Shown here: in pieces, positions 8,212-15,380 of the stretch
How positions within the stretch are numbered: the first letter of the stretch is position 1
How the letters are laid out: every line of letters begins with the position of its first letter
Source: Sutcliffiella rhizosphaerae
Lineage (GTDB): Bacteria; Bacillota; Bacilli; Bacillales; Bacillaceae_I
Direction of reading: 5' to 3'
Assembly (NCBI RefSeq): GCF_917563925.1
Contig: NZ_CAKJTJ010000032.1
Location: 1 to 37,848 of the forward strand
DNA length: 37,848 bases
The notes under the pieces: model-generated
What the model was told of the DNA's origin: nothing
The model's database searches: none
The model's input: only the letters and a program-made list of their open reading frames with translations
Position numbers and translations under genes: made by a program

Positions 8212-9600
8212 ATGGAACAACATATACAACATAAAAACACCCCAATAAGCGTTCTAGAGGCCTTAGGTTTGGTAATTACGATTATTACTATTATTTCCTT
8301 ATCTTTGTTCGTATTTAAAGTCGAACCTCATAGTCCAATATTCGCTAGCATTGTCATCTTAATAGCCTTTTCACTGATGAAGAAACATCCATGGAGTTAT
8401 ATTGAACATGGTCTTAAAAATGGCCTAAAGGAAGGATTAATCCCGATATTCTTGTTTATCTTAATCGGTATTTTAATAGGTATCTGGATGTATTCTGGTA
8501 CCATACCAACGCTTGTTTATTATGGTGGTAAAATAATGAGTGCATCATTTTTTTTACCAAGTGTGTTTATTATCACTGCAATTATTGGTACATGTATCGG
8601 AAGTGCTTTTACAACGGCAGCTACTATAGGGGTCGCGTTTATGGCATTGGGAGCAGGTTTGGGAATTAATCCTGCAATCATAGCAGGGGCTATCATTTCC
8701 GGAGCGTTTTTTGGAGATAAAATGTCCCCACTCTCTGATACAACCAACATTGCTTCAGCTGTTAGTAAAGTAGACTTATTTGACCATATTCGCCACATGT
8801 TATGGACTACGATTCCAGCAGCTCTTATCTGCCTAGTCGTATTTAGTGTTATTGGTTTTGGAGGGAATACAGGCGATATTGATCATTTAGATGTGCTACC
8901 TGTCGCCTTGAAGGAAGCAGGAATGGTAAGTGTGTGGGCGATATTGCCAGCCATTGCAATGTTCCTTGCAGCCATGAAAAGAATTCCAGCAATATTTGTC
9001 ATGTTAATCGGTATTTTGTCTGGAGCTGTAATAGGTTTTGTTTTACAGCCAGGAACAGGTATATCGGAGCTTATGAATGTTATGCAAAATGGATATATAG
9101 GTCAGACAGGGAATGAAGCAATTGACGGCATCCTCACACAGGGAGGAATCCAAAAAATGATGTGGTCTGTCTCTTTAGTCCTCTTAACATTAAGTATGGG
9201 AGGATTGATTCAACAACTAAAAGTCATGGAACGTCTTATTGTCGCAATTCGAGCAAAGCTAGTTTCGACTGGAAGGCTTATTTTAGCCACCGTTTTAACT
9301 GCAATTGGAGTTAATATAACTGTTGGTGAGCAATACATGTCGATTATCTTAACTGGACAAGCTTTTGAAAAAGAATTTGAAGCAAAAGGAATTGCATCCA
9401 AAAACCTTGCAAGAGTATTAGAAGACGGGGGGACAGTCATCAACCCATTAATTCCATATGGTGTTAGCGGTGTATTTATGGCAGGAGTGCTGGGAGTACC
9501 AGTTTTGGATTACTTGCCATATGCCATTTTTTGTTTAGCTAGCCCACTATTAAGTGTATTTTATGGATTTACAGGGATAAGTATTACGAATAGAGATTAA
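8212..9600 (+). CDS. NhaC-family Na+/H+ antiporter-like transporter (probable amino-acid/tyrosine carrier)
   Basis: This is a 462-residue membrane protein with about 11-12 hydrophobic segments and NhaC-family signatures: GDKMSPLSDTTNIAS (around residue 165), GVNITVGEQYMSI and EDGGTVINPLIPYGV. Family members were first described as Na+/H+ antiporters. A Bacillus relative (YheL) has been linked to tyrosine T-boxes and predicted to carry tyrosine. Because this gene sits directly behind a T-box with a probable UAC specifier, uptake of tyrosine or a related amino acid coupled to Na+ or H+ is a better guess than simple cation antiport (inference). Start ATG 8212 has TGGAGGGAA about 8 nt upstream. 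It is the only gene of the unit and is closed by a terminator. Confidence 0.85.
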   Translation: MEQHIQHKNTPISVLEALGLVITIITIISLSLFVFKVEPHSPIFASIVILIAFSLMKKHPWSYIEHGLKNGLKEGLIPIFLFILIGILIGIWMYSGTIPTLVYYGGKIMSASFFLPSVFIITAIIGTCIGSAFTTAATIGVAFMALGAGLGINPAIIAGAIISGAFFGDKMSPLSDTTNIASAVSKVDLFDHIRHMLWTTIPAALICLVVFSVIGFGGNTGDIDHLDVLPVALKEAGMVSVWAILPAIAMFLAAMKRIPAIFVMLIGILSGAVIGFVLQPGTGISELMNVMQNGYIGQTGNEAIDGILTQGGIQKMMWSVSLVLLTLSMGGLIQQLKVMERLIVAIRAKLVSTGRLILATVLTAIGVNITVGEQYMSIILTGQAFEKEFEAKGIASKNLARVLEDGGTVINPLIPYGVSGVFMAGVLGVPVLDYLPYAIFCLASPLLSVFYGFTGISITNRD

Positions 9601-9609
9601 AAAAATGGA

Positions 9610-9651
9610 ACGTACTGAATTTAAAGACTATTAAATTTCAGTACGTTTTTA
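9610..9651 (+). terminator. intrinsic terminator of NhaC-family gene
   Basis: ACGTACTGAA (9610-9619) pairs with TTCAGTACGT (9637-9646), extended by AT pairs. Five T follow. Confidence 0.85.
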
Positions 9652-9878
9652 ATACAGGCAGTTTTCGCAAACTTTGTTGCTTTCACGAATTTTTTAATTA
9701 CTTGGAATAAACGTTACCGTCGTGCTCTTTTCCTGCAATTTAGGTAAGTATCAGGGGAAATTTTACGTAACATATAGGTAAAAAGTGCAGAAACCGACTT
9801 TTTACGGGTTACTAACAACAATCATTAAGAAAAGAGCCTTAAAAAATAAAAAATATTGCGAACACTTTGTGAACGCTA
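9652..9878 (+). other. non-coding stretch upstream of doxX promoter
   Basis: I see no credible gene here. A 9-bp inverted repeat GTAAAAAGT / ACTTTTTAC (9778-9786 and 9797-9805) has an 10-nt loop but no T tract, so it is not an obvious terminator. A Rex-like half-site TTGTGAA lies at 9868-9874, just ahead of the -35. Confidence 0.4.
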
Positions 9879-9907
9879 TTGTTTGGTTAGGAAAAATGAT
9901 GTATATT
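9879..9907 (+). promoter_or_regulatory. sigma-A promoter of doxX-like gene
   Basis: TTGTTT (9879-9884), a 17-nt spacer and TATATT (9902-9907) predict a start near 9914. This gives a ~120-nt leader that contains both palindromic operators. Confidence 0.6.
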
Positions 9908-9920
9908 AAAGGTAGAAAGT

Positions 9921-9938
9921 AAGTGAAAAACTTCACAA
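9921..9938 (+). promoter_or_regulatory. Rex/Fnr-like operator 1
   Basis: AAGTGAAAAACTTCACAA is a near-perfect palindrome matching the Bacillus Rex consensus TTGTGAAATATTTCACAA in both arms except for the first two bases. It is centred about 15 nt downstream of the predicted transcription start, a position suited to repression. Confidence 0.6.
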
Positions 9939-9987
9939 ACTTTCTTAAATAACAGTCTAGCCGGCTAAGCATTTTTTTTAAACACAC

Positions 9988-10005
9988 TTGTGAAAAACTT
10001 CACAA
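9988..10005 (+). promoter_or_regulatory. Rex/Fnr-like operator 2
   Basis: TTGTGAAAAACTTCACAA is a perfect 7-bp-arm palindrome with a 4-nt centre. It shares a 22-nt identity with operator 1, from GTGAAAAAC through ACTTTC, 67 bp further on. It fits the Rex consensus and also the looser Fnr/Crp pattern TGTGA-N6-TCACA. It lies 15 bp before the Shine-Dalgarno of the doxX-like gene. Confidence 0.65.
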
Positions 10006-10033
10006 ACTTTCATTCCGATAGGAGGAATATAAC

Positions 10034-10534
10034 ATGAGATGGTTACGTGGACCGAAAATTGCTATTTTGTGGACGATTCTTAGGGTATGGTTAGGTATTC
10101 AGTGGCTGAAGGCTGGTTTCCCTAAAATTGGAACTTTCGATGCGGAAGGATTCTTACATGGTGCAATTGCTAAGGCGGAAGGAGCGCATCCGGCTGTCCA
10201 AGGGTGGTATGCAGCATTTCTAGAAAACGTAGCTTTACCAAATGTTAATTTAATAAATATATTAATTCCATGGGGAGAAGTGCTAGTGGGTATTGCACTT
10301 ATAGTAGGACTTGCAACACTTCCAGCCTTACTTGCAGCGGCATTTATGAACTTGAATTTCCTACTTGCTGGAACGATAAGCACGAACCCAATTTTATATA
10401 CGTTGGCAATCCTACTACTTGCAGCAGGTACAGCAGCAACATATTATGGATTAGACCGATTCGCAATCAGGTTTATTAAAAACAAATGGAAAGATAGAAA
10501 AATGGTAAAGCAGCATCCCGCTACGGTGCAATGA
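10034..10534 (+). CDS. DoxX/DoxD-family membrane protein
   Basis: This 166-residue protein has about four hydrophobic helices and the DoxX-family opening (RVWLGIQWLKAGFPKIG near residues 17-32), then IPWGEVLVGIALIVGLAT and MNLNFLLAGTISTNP. The family includes subunits associated with terminal quinol/thiosulfate oxidases, and many bacterial members are of unknown role. The start at ATG 10034 has TAGGAGGAA about 7 nt upstream. It is monocistronic, with its own promoter and terminator. The two Rex/Fnr-like palindromes in its leader suggest control by NADH/NAD+ ratio or oxygen, which fits a respiratory or redox function. The exact role is not deducible from sequence. Confidence 0.8.
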   Translation: MRWLRGPKIAILWTILRVWLGIQWLKAGFPKIGTFDAEGFLHGAIAKAEGAHPAVQGWYAAFLENVALPNVNLINILIPWGEVLVGIALIVGLATLPALLAAAFMNLNFLLAGTISTNPILYTLAILLLAAGTAATYYGLDRFAIRFIKNKWKDRKMVKQHPATVQ

Positions 10535-10542
10535 TTAGTTTT

Positions 10543-10568
10543 AGCTCTCCAATAAGGGGAGCTTTTTT
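10543..10568 (+). terminator. intrinsic terminator of doxX-like gene
   Basis: AGCTCTCC (10543-10550) pairs with GGGGAGCT (10556-10563), followed by six T. Confidence 0.85.
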
Positions 10569-10615
10569 CTATGAAATATTTATTTGTCGATCCTTGTAAG
10601 TCTTAAATCAGGTTA

Positions 10616-10643
10616 CACGTGCGACCCTCATGGATCGCACGTG
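10616..10643. repeat. perfect 9-bp inverted repeat downstream of yfhD
   Basis: CACGTGCGA and TCGCACGTG are separated by 10 nt. Neither side has a T tract. It begins 5 bp beyond the yfhD stop codon and may act as a U-less terminator or transcript-end stabiliser for yfhD, with doxX converging from the other side. Confidence 0.5.
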
Positions 10644-10648
10644 AAAAC

Positions 10649-10846
10649 TTATTTAAATGTATCCTTTTTACTGTTTCGAGTAATCCCTGCAGCAGAGGCA
10701 CGAGCTTGTGCTTCTAAAATTTCATTATCTGCATGCTGCTCATTTGCAAACTCCTCAGCATGTGCAGGTTTTTTCATATTCTTAGGCACTTGTGGAAGTG
10801 AAGCTTTATTCTTACCACCTGATTGATGTCCTCGAGAGCGTCCCAT
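10649..10846 (-). CDS. yfhD: YfhD-family small protein
   Basis: This is a 65-residue, very polar, basic protein beginning MGRSRGHQSGGKNK, with KLPQVP-like SLPQVPKNM and a conserved Ala-rich EAQARASAA segment. It is recognised as the YfhD family of Bacillus. Two ATG codons lie together (10852 and 10846). The first is only 1 nt from the GGAGG Shine-Dalgarno, so the second, at proper spacing, is chosen. It lies next to yfhE as in B. subtilis. Its function is unknown and it has no membrane segment. The yfhE terminator separates the two, so yfhD is probably transcribed on its own. Confidence 0.8.
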   Translation of the reverse strand: MGRSRGHQSGGKNKASLPQVPKNMKKPAHAEEFANEQHADNEILEAQARASAAGITRNSKKDTFK

Positions 10847-10943
10847 AGTCATGCCTCCAGTATTAAAAGATGGACTATAAGAAGTCCTCCTTCATAGGAT
10901 TGCCTACCATACAATTCTCATATCAGGAAGTTGTTGGAGGAAC

Positions 10944-10979
10944 AAAAAGACTGCCTCCATCACAAAGGATGGAGGCAGT
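10944..10979 (-). terminator. intrinsic terminator of yfhE
   Basis: A 12-bp perfect stem ACTGCCTCCATC (10950-10961) / GATGGAGGCAGT (10968-10979) is followed on the minus strand by C-TTTTT. It lies 6 bp past the yfhE stop. Confidence 0.85.
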
Positions 10980-10985
10980 TTGAAA

Positions 10986-11108
10986 TTATCTTGGCTTGTC
11001 CGTATATCCACCAACACGGTCTGCCATTCTAAATTCCCGCGAATATGTAACGGCTTGAGTTTTACTTAAGGAACTCTTGGTTTTTTCTCGGCGTTTTTTC
11101 TCGTTCAT
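10986..11108 (-). CDS. yfhE: YfhE-family small protein (40 aa)
   Basis: This is a 40-residue basic protein, MNEKKRREKTKSSLSKTQAV followed by TYSREFRMADRVGGYTDKPR. It matches the Bacillus YfhE family, whose hallmark is EFR-ADR--GYTDK. It falls below most automatic length cut-offs but has a strong Shine-Dalgarno (GGAGGTGG, 8 nt before ATG 11108) and its own terminator. The family is linked to spore-formers; no activity is known. It is adjacent to yfhD as in B. subtilis, supporting orthology. Confidence 0.85.
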   Translation of the reverse strand: MNEKKRREKTKSSLSKTQAVTYSREFRMADRVGGYTDKPR

Positions 11109-11460
11109 TTGAAATTCCACCTCCGGAACTTAGATTAGCTCTAGTGTGCACTTCTTAGTGGAAGATTATACTAAAAGCTAAGTGCCCATATACCGAACCA
11201 GAAGGAAAGTTAATCAGGAGATTTTTATAAAGATTAGTAAGTGTGTGGGGCTGCTTGTCTGTTTCCTTAAAAGTGATCACAAGATATGAAAATGAATTTT
11301 AATTATTAAGCGAAACGTGCAATTAATTCAGCGGGTGTAATATTTTCCCACATTAATATCCACAACAACCCGTTTCAGATTTTAAAATAGCTGCTTATGG
11401 ATTCACCAGCTCACAGCATTTTCGCACAGGACAAGAAAGATTAGTGAATAGAGGACAAGT
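11109..11460. other. non-coding stretch, nothing recognised
   Basis: This is about 350 bp between yfhE and a dispersed repeat. It presumably carries the minus-strand yfhE promoter near 11130-11180. I find no ORF with a ribosome site, no RNA motif and no strong inverted repeat. Confidence 0.4.
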
Positions 11461-11461
11461 T

Positions 11462-11590
11462 TTCAGACACAGTCCCCATAGGACCAGCGAAGTGTCTAGC
11501 TCTCGATGTTAAAAAACAAGCCGTCTTAGAAGGTGATATCCCAATCTTCTAAGACGGCTTGATAAGGCGCTTACGCTTTTCTTATTATGC
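11462..11590 (-). repeat. dispersed repeat doubling as terminator of GNAT gene
   Basis: The plus strand reads ...AGCGAAGTGTCTAGCTC..., then a perfect 14-bp hairpin AAGCCGTCTTAGAA (11518-11531) / TTCTAAGACGGCTT (11547-11560), then GATAAGGCGCTTACGCTTTT. From memory, this order (GTGTCTAGCTC, a CCGTCTT hairpin, GGCGCTTGCGCTTTTCTTA) is a very common intergenic repeat in Bacillus and Geobacillus. On the minus strand the hairpin is followed by G-TTTTTT, so it ends transcription of the GNAT gene, whose stop codon lies inside the repeat edge. Confidence 0.6.
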
Positions 11591-12148
11591 TTCCTTCAAC
11601 TGATGCTCTTCATGCAGCACTTCATGTCCGGTACGTAATTTATATAGTGTATATTGGTCGCGTGAGATTTCATACAAATTGTAGATATCTTCACCATCAT
11701 TAATTTCATCTAAGAGGCTTTTTCGAGTTTCATTAGCAAACACTACATATGGCAGCTTTTCGGCAGCTTTAGTAGAACGAATATTGACTTTTCGAATGCG
11801 CATGAAGATGGACTGAATATCCAATTCATAAAAGAGTTCCTCAAAGAAATGATCCTTTGCAGGTTGATTATAGCCTTTGCCATGATATGGTTTGCCTAAC
11901 CAGGTACCTAAAAACCCTGCTCCATCCTGTACGTCAAAAAGATTGATTGTTCCAATTGGAGTGCCCCACTCATCAAGAATGGTTCGCGAAATCAATTCTC
12001 CACGTTCTTCTGATTCGATGGTTTGCTTAGTTAGGAAAAGAAACTCATCGTAAGAATACGCTTTATGACGCACAAAAGGGAAGACTTCTGGGTGCACCAT
12101 TAACTCATAAAGAGTTTGAGATTCGTAAAAATCACGTTTTTTGAGCAT
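11585..12148 (-). CDS. GNAT-family N-acetyltransferase
   Basis: This 187-residue protein has the GNAT core: an N-terminal strand/helix region, then WGTPIGTINLFDVQDGAGFLG, then the acetyl-CoA pyrophosphate loop in LGKPYHGKGYNQPAKDHFFE (around residues 93-112), and a C-terminal IRKVNIRSTKAAEKL. This resembles the acceptor-protein or small-molecule (RimJ-like) branch. The glycine loop (YHGKGYN) departs from strict Q/RxxGxG/A but is common in this subgroup. ATG 12148 with GGAGGG 6 nt upstream is preferred to the longer frame opening at 12181. It sits behind a structured leader with an intrinsic terminator (12189-12290) and ends in a repeat-borne terminator. The acceptor substrate is unknown. Confidence 0.75.
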   Translation of the reverse strand: MLKKRDFYESQTLYELMVHPEVFPFVRHKAYSYDEFLFLTKQTIESEERGELISRTILDEWGTPIGTINLFDVQDGAGFLGTWLGKPYHGKGYNQPAKDHFFEELFYELDIQSIFMRIRKVNIRSTKAAEKLPYVVFANETRKSLLDEINDGEDIYNLYEISRDQYTLYKLRTGHEVLHEEHQLKEA

Positions 12149-12188
12149 GTCTAACCCTCCAATTGAGGGCAGAAATGTCACGTACGTG

Positions 12189-12290
12189 AAAAAAGGCCCA
12201 CCCTCGAAATTTTTTAAATTACAAAAAATTTCGGGGTGGGAATCGAACCCACTAGAACCAGTAAAACTGGTGGCGCACCATTTGCCTTCC
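12189..12290 (-). ncRNA. structured leader: T-arm-like hairpin competing with terminator
   Basis: Read on the minus strand. First come two overlapping hairpins: TGGTG/CACCA (12268-12280) and ACCAG/CTGGT (12257-12271). Next is GTGGG-TTCGATT-CCCAC (12236-12252), whose loop and closing bases are those of a tRNA T-arm. Then comes an 18-bp stem (12197-12215 with 12223-12240, one bulge) followed by CC-TTTTTT. The CCCAC of the T-arm-like hairpin is also the 5' end of the terminator stem, so the two are mutually exclusive. A full tRNA cannot be drawn because no acceptor-stem partner exists. It lies between the amidohydrolase stop and the GNAT start (40 nt further on). It could be the end of the former transcript, an attenuator of the latter, or a small RNA. 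Confidence 0.5.
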
Positions 12291-12380
12291 CTAACATTAA
12301 AACAAATTGTTAGTTGTATAATAATTTTGTTTACCTTCGTATCATACTCGATTTTTTCTAAAAAAGATACTGTTTTTTTG

Positions 12381-13508
12381 TTAATTTTTTTGGTAAATTA
12401 TTTCACCGTCAACCATTGTCATGACTGGCTTTGCAAGGAATTGGAAAGGGTGGTGTGACCATAGGACTAAGTCGGCATCTTTACCTGTTTCAATACTTCC
12501 GACTCTATGTGCTATATGGAGATTTTTTGCAGCGGTAATGGTGATGCCTTCGAGAGCTTTTTGTTCATTTAGCCCTTCTCGGACTGCAAGTGCAGCACAG
12601 ATATTTAAGTACTGGACAGGGGTATAGGGATGATCCGTTGTGATGGAAACTTCGACGCCTTTTTCCGATAAGGCTTGATATGTTTTCCAGCTTTTATTCT
12701 TCAGTTCTATCTTTGATTTTCTCGTCATTGTCGGTCCGACACACACTTTTAAGTTACGGCCAGCAAGTTCATTAGCGATTAAATGTCCTTCGGTACAATG
12801 CTCAATGGTAAAGCGAAGATTGAATTCTTCAGCAAACCGTATGGCGGATAGTATATCATCTGCACGATGAGCATGAATACGAACCGGGATTTTTTGTTCT
12901 AATGCCATCACTATTGGCTTGACACGTAGGTTATCTGGTTCATCACAATGCTTTGCCTGATAGAAGGCTTCCCGAAGCATCCCCATTATCCCCATTCTTG
13001 TAATAGAATCTTTATTTCCCTGACTATGGATGCGTTTCGGATTTTCGCCAAAGGCGATCTTGAGTCCCGCAGTTTCCTGGACAATCATTTTTGAAATACT
13101 GACACCATGAGTTTTTATGACAGAAGTTGTTCCCCCAATTACATTTGCGCTGCCTGGCATAATATGAACAGTCGTCACACCATATTGAATGGCATCTTGA
13201 AAGCCTTGATCAAGTGGATGAACACCATCTAACGCTCTAATATGGGGAGTGAGCGGTTCGATTGTTTCATTTGCATCATTTCCGGCCCAACCCGTACCTT
13301 CATCATAAAGGCCAAGGTGGGTATGAACATCTATAAAACCTGGAAAAAGGTATTGCTCATTGCATTCAATTATTTGTGTATTCTCCAGGGAGGGTTGGTT
13401 CCGTCCGATAGCGACTATTTTTCCTTTGTCCACCAACACATCACTTTGAAGCATTGGTTCTGAAGTAATGGGAAACACCGTAGCATTTTTAAATAAAATC
13501 GGTTTCAT
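12381..13508 (-). CDS. amidohydrolase (imidazolonepropionase-like, metal-dependent)
   Basis: This 375-residue amidohydrolase-superfamily TIM barrel has flanking beta-sandwich segments. The ligand set is visible: HTH in PGFIDVHTHLG (residues ~60-68), H in RIHAHRADD (~213), H in FTIEHCTEGH (~236) and the catalytic Asp in TTDHPYTP (~291). The C-terminal GSIETGKDADLVLW is the typical closing strand. It acts on a cyclic amide or imide-like C-N bond; the true substrate is unknown (close to the imidazolonepropionase-related group often annotated simply as amidohydrolase). Start ATG 13508 has AGGAG 7 nt upstream. It lies 21 nt after yfhF on the same strand, suggesting cotranscription. Confidence 0.85.
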   Translation of the reverse strand: MKPILFKNATVFPITSEPMLQSDVLVDKGKIVAIGRNQPSLENTQIIECNEQYLFPGFIDVHTHLGLYDEGTGWAGNDANETIEPLTPHIRALDGVHPLDQGFQDAIQYGVTTVHIMPGSANVIGGTTSVIKTHGVSISKMIVQETAGLKIAFGENPKRIHSQGNKDSITRMGIMGMLREAFYQAKHCDEPDNLRVKPIVMALEQKIPVRIHAHRADDILSAIRFAEEFNLRFTIEHCTEGHLIANELAGRNLKVCVGPTMTRKSKIELKNKSWKTYQALSEKGVEVSITTDHPYTPVQYLNICAALAVREGLNEQKALEGITITAAKNLHIAHRVGSIETGKDADLVLWSHHPFQFLAKPVMTMVDGEIIYQKN

Positions 13509-13529
13509 AAGAGCGCTCCTAGTGTTTAG

Positions 13530-14444
13530 TTATTTCTTAGATTGTAATATTTTGGACAGAGCGTCTTCAAGATTGGAATGAAGGAATTTGTATCCATGAT
13601 TCTCTAATTTTTTTGGAAGAACTTTTTGCCCTTCTAAGACAAGGACACTCATTTCTCCAAGTGCTGTTTTTATTAAAAATCCTGGTGTTGGGAACCAATG
13701 AGGTCGTCCCATTACATTCCCGAGGGTCTTTCCAAACTCCTTCATTTTTTTAGGATTCGGGGCAGTTACGTTGACGGAACCTTCGATGGAGTCATTTTCC
13801 AGACAAAATACAATAGCTCCTGCTACATCGTCAATATGAACCCATGACATCCATTGCTCGCCAGTTCCTATTTTTCCACCAACGAACATTTTATAAGGAA
13901 GTAGCATTTTCGGTAATGCCCCTTCATCTTTATCTAATACAATACCAAAACGAGTGAACACCACACGCACTTCCTTTGGTACAGCATGTTCAGCTTCTTT
14001 TTCCCATGCATAGACGGTGGAAGCTAGAAAATCTGTGCCAGGTGTTGTATGTTCTTCTGTGAAAGTTTCTGTTTCGGATGTTCCATAGAACCCGACTGCG
14101 CTTGCATTAATAAGTACTTTCGGTTTAGTTTGTAGGGCACTGAAAATCCGGTTAATTTCTTTGGTGGAAGAAAGACGGCTTTCGATAATTTTTCGTTTTT
14201 GTTCCTCCGTCCAGCGTCCACTATTGATTGATTCACCAGCAAGGTTAATAAAAGCATCTACGCCTTCCAATTCAAGTTCTGGATTTGCCGAATCGTGTAA
14301 CCATTCTACATATGTGACATCGGCTTTTTCCTTTTTATTCGATTTGTTTCGAGTTAATATATAGATAGAATGCCCTTTATCTATTAAAAGGTCAGTGAGA
14401 GCTTGACCAATAAGTCCAGTACCACCAGTAATGGCAATCTTCAT
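13530..14444 (-). CDS. yfhF: YfhF, SDR-type epimerase family (TIGR01777/DUF1731)
   Basis: This is a 304-residue extended short-chain dehydrogenase/reductase. The N-terminal Rossmann motif is TGGTGLIGQAL (residues ~7-17). INLAGESINSGRWTEEQK is the family's hallmark, and SAVGFYG follows. The C-terminal ~50 residues (PGFLIKTALGEMSVLVLEGQ...LPKKL...F) form the DUF1731 domain. It is a close relative of SulA/YfcH-type proteins, whose substrate is unknown. Two ATG codons lie 9 nt apart. The upstream one (14453) abuts the GGGAGG site, so 14444 is chosen. It is divergent from recX, as in B. subtilis, and precedes the amidohydrolase. Confidence 0.85.
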   Translation of the reverse strand: MKIAITGGTGLIGQALTDLLIDKGHSIYILTRNKSNKKEKADVTYVEWLHDSANPELELEGVDAFINLAGESINSGRWTEEQKRKIIESRLSSTKEINRIFSALQTKPKVLINASAVGFYGTSETETFTEEHTTPGTDFLASTVYAWEKEAEHAVPKEVRVVFTRFGIVLDKDEGALPKMLLPYKMFVGGKIGTGEQWMSWVHIDDVAGAIVFCLENDSIEGSVNVTAPNPKKMKEFGKTLGNVMGRPHWFPTPGFLIKTALGEMSVLVLEGQKVLPKKLENHGYKFLHSNLEDALSKILQSKK

Positions 14445-14551
14445 GCTTATCATCCTCCCAAGAATTATCTTACCTACTATATTAAGTCTTTTCCCTAAAA
14501 ATCCTTCCTTTAATACGAATTAATATGCTTTTGAATAGGAGTGTGTTGGAA

Positions 14552-15355
14552 ATGAGTAAAATTACAAAAATCACAGTACAGCAAAAAAACAAAGCACGAT
14601 TTAATATTTTTTTGGATGAAGAATATGCCTTCGCTGTTTATGAATCAACGCTATTAAAGTATCAGCTTGCAAAAGGGAAAGAACTTGACGAGCTAGACAT
14701 TGAGGAAATCTTATTCTCTGACCAGGTTAATAAAGCATATAATGCAGCCGTGCACTATCTATCTTTTCGGATGAGAACGGAAAAAGAAGTGGTGGATTAC
14801 CTAAAAGAAAAAGAATACGAAGGATTTGTCATCAAAGAAATTATTGTGCAGCTTAAAGAACAAAGTTACTTGAATGATAAAGAGTTTGCGATTGCGTATG
14901 TAAGAACACAAGTGAATACAACCTTAAAGGGAAGAGGGATTATAGAGCAAGAGCTACTGGATAAAGGTGTGGATAAAGAATGTGCAACAGAAGTTTTGGA
15001 AGTGGAATATGCACTGGAGAAGGAGGTTGAGCATGCAGTAAAGCTAGTAATAAAGTATGCTCCAAAGTATAGTCGGGATTCATTTAAAATTATGATTCAG
15101 AAAGTGGAAAGTGCACTTCTCAGAAAAGGATACAGTTATTCTATTATAAAACTGGCAATCGAAGAAGCTGAGCTCGAACAGGATACATCCGAAGAATGGG
15201 AAGCTATTGGAAAGCAAGCGGAGAAATTTCATCGAAAGTACAAAAGTTTAGAAACTTATGAATATATGATGAAAATGAAAGGTGCTCTCTACAGAAAAGG
15301 CTTTACTATTGAGTTAATTGACAAGTGGCTTGAAGAGGAAGGAGAAAAGTTGTGA
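14552..15355 (+). CDS. recX: RecX, modulator of RecA
   Basis: This 267-residue protein is of the size of Bacillus RecX. It starts MSKITKITVQQKNKARFNIF and has repeated three-helix RecX modules, for example YLSFRMRTEKEVVDYLKEKEY followed by YLNDKEFAIAYVRTQV. RecX binds RecA filaments and limits or modulates them during recombination and the SOS response. ATG 14552 with AGGAG ten nt upstream is preferred to the longer open frame starting at 14525. A bidirectional terminator overlaps its stop codon. No LexA box is apparent in the 98-bp divergent region shared with yfhF. Confidence 0.92.
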   Translation: MSKITKITVQQKNKARFNIFLDEEYAFAVYESTLLKYQLAKGKELDELDIEEILFSDQVNKAYNAAVHYLSFRMRTEKEVVDYLKEKEYEGFVIKEIIVQLKEQSYLNDKEFAIAYVRTQVNTTLKGRGIIEQELLDKGVDKECATEVLEVEYALEKEVEHAVKLVIKYAPKYSRDSFKIMIQKVESALLRKGYSYSIIKLAIEEAELEQDTSEEWEAIGKQAEKFHRKYKSLETYEYMMKMKGALYRKGFTIELIDKWLEEEGEKL

Positions 15356-15375
15356 TGAGTCACATCACAACTTTT
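15345..15375. terminator. bidirectional terminator between recX and SDR gene
   Basis: This is a perfect 13-bp stem AAAAGTTGTGATG / CATCACAACTTTT with a 5-nt loop. T-rich ends lie on both strands, and the stem contains the recX TGA. Confidence 0.85.
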
Positions 15376-15380
15376 AGTTA

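Noticed and set aside
9988-10005. Fnr activation site for doxX
   Set aside because: The sequence also fits TGTGA-N6-TCACA, but both copies lie downstream of the predicted start, where Fnr could not act as a classical activator; kept only as an alternative to Rex.
10584-10826. 80-codon plus-strand ORF over yfhD
   Set aside because: It is the antisense shadow of the yfhD-family gene, which has a proper start, ribosome site and family match.
12189-12290. A functional tRNA gene on the minus strand
   Set aside because: The T-arm is canonical and one loop looks like an anticodon loop, but there is no 7-bp acceptor stem, no regular D-arm and the variable region does not fit; the 3' side is a terminator stem.
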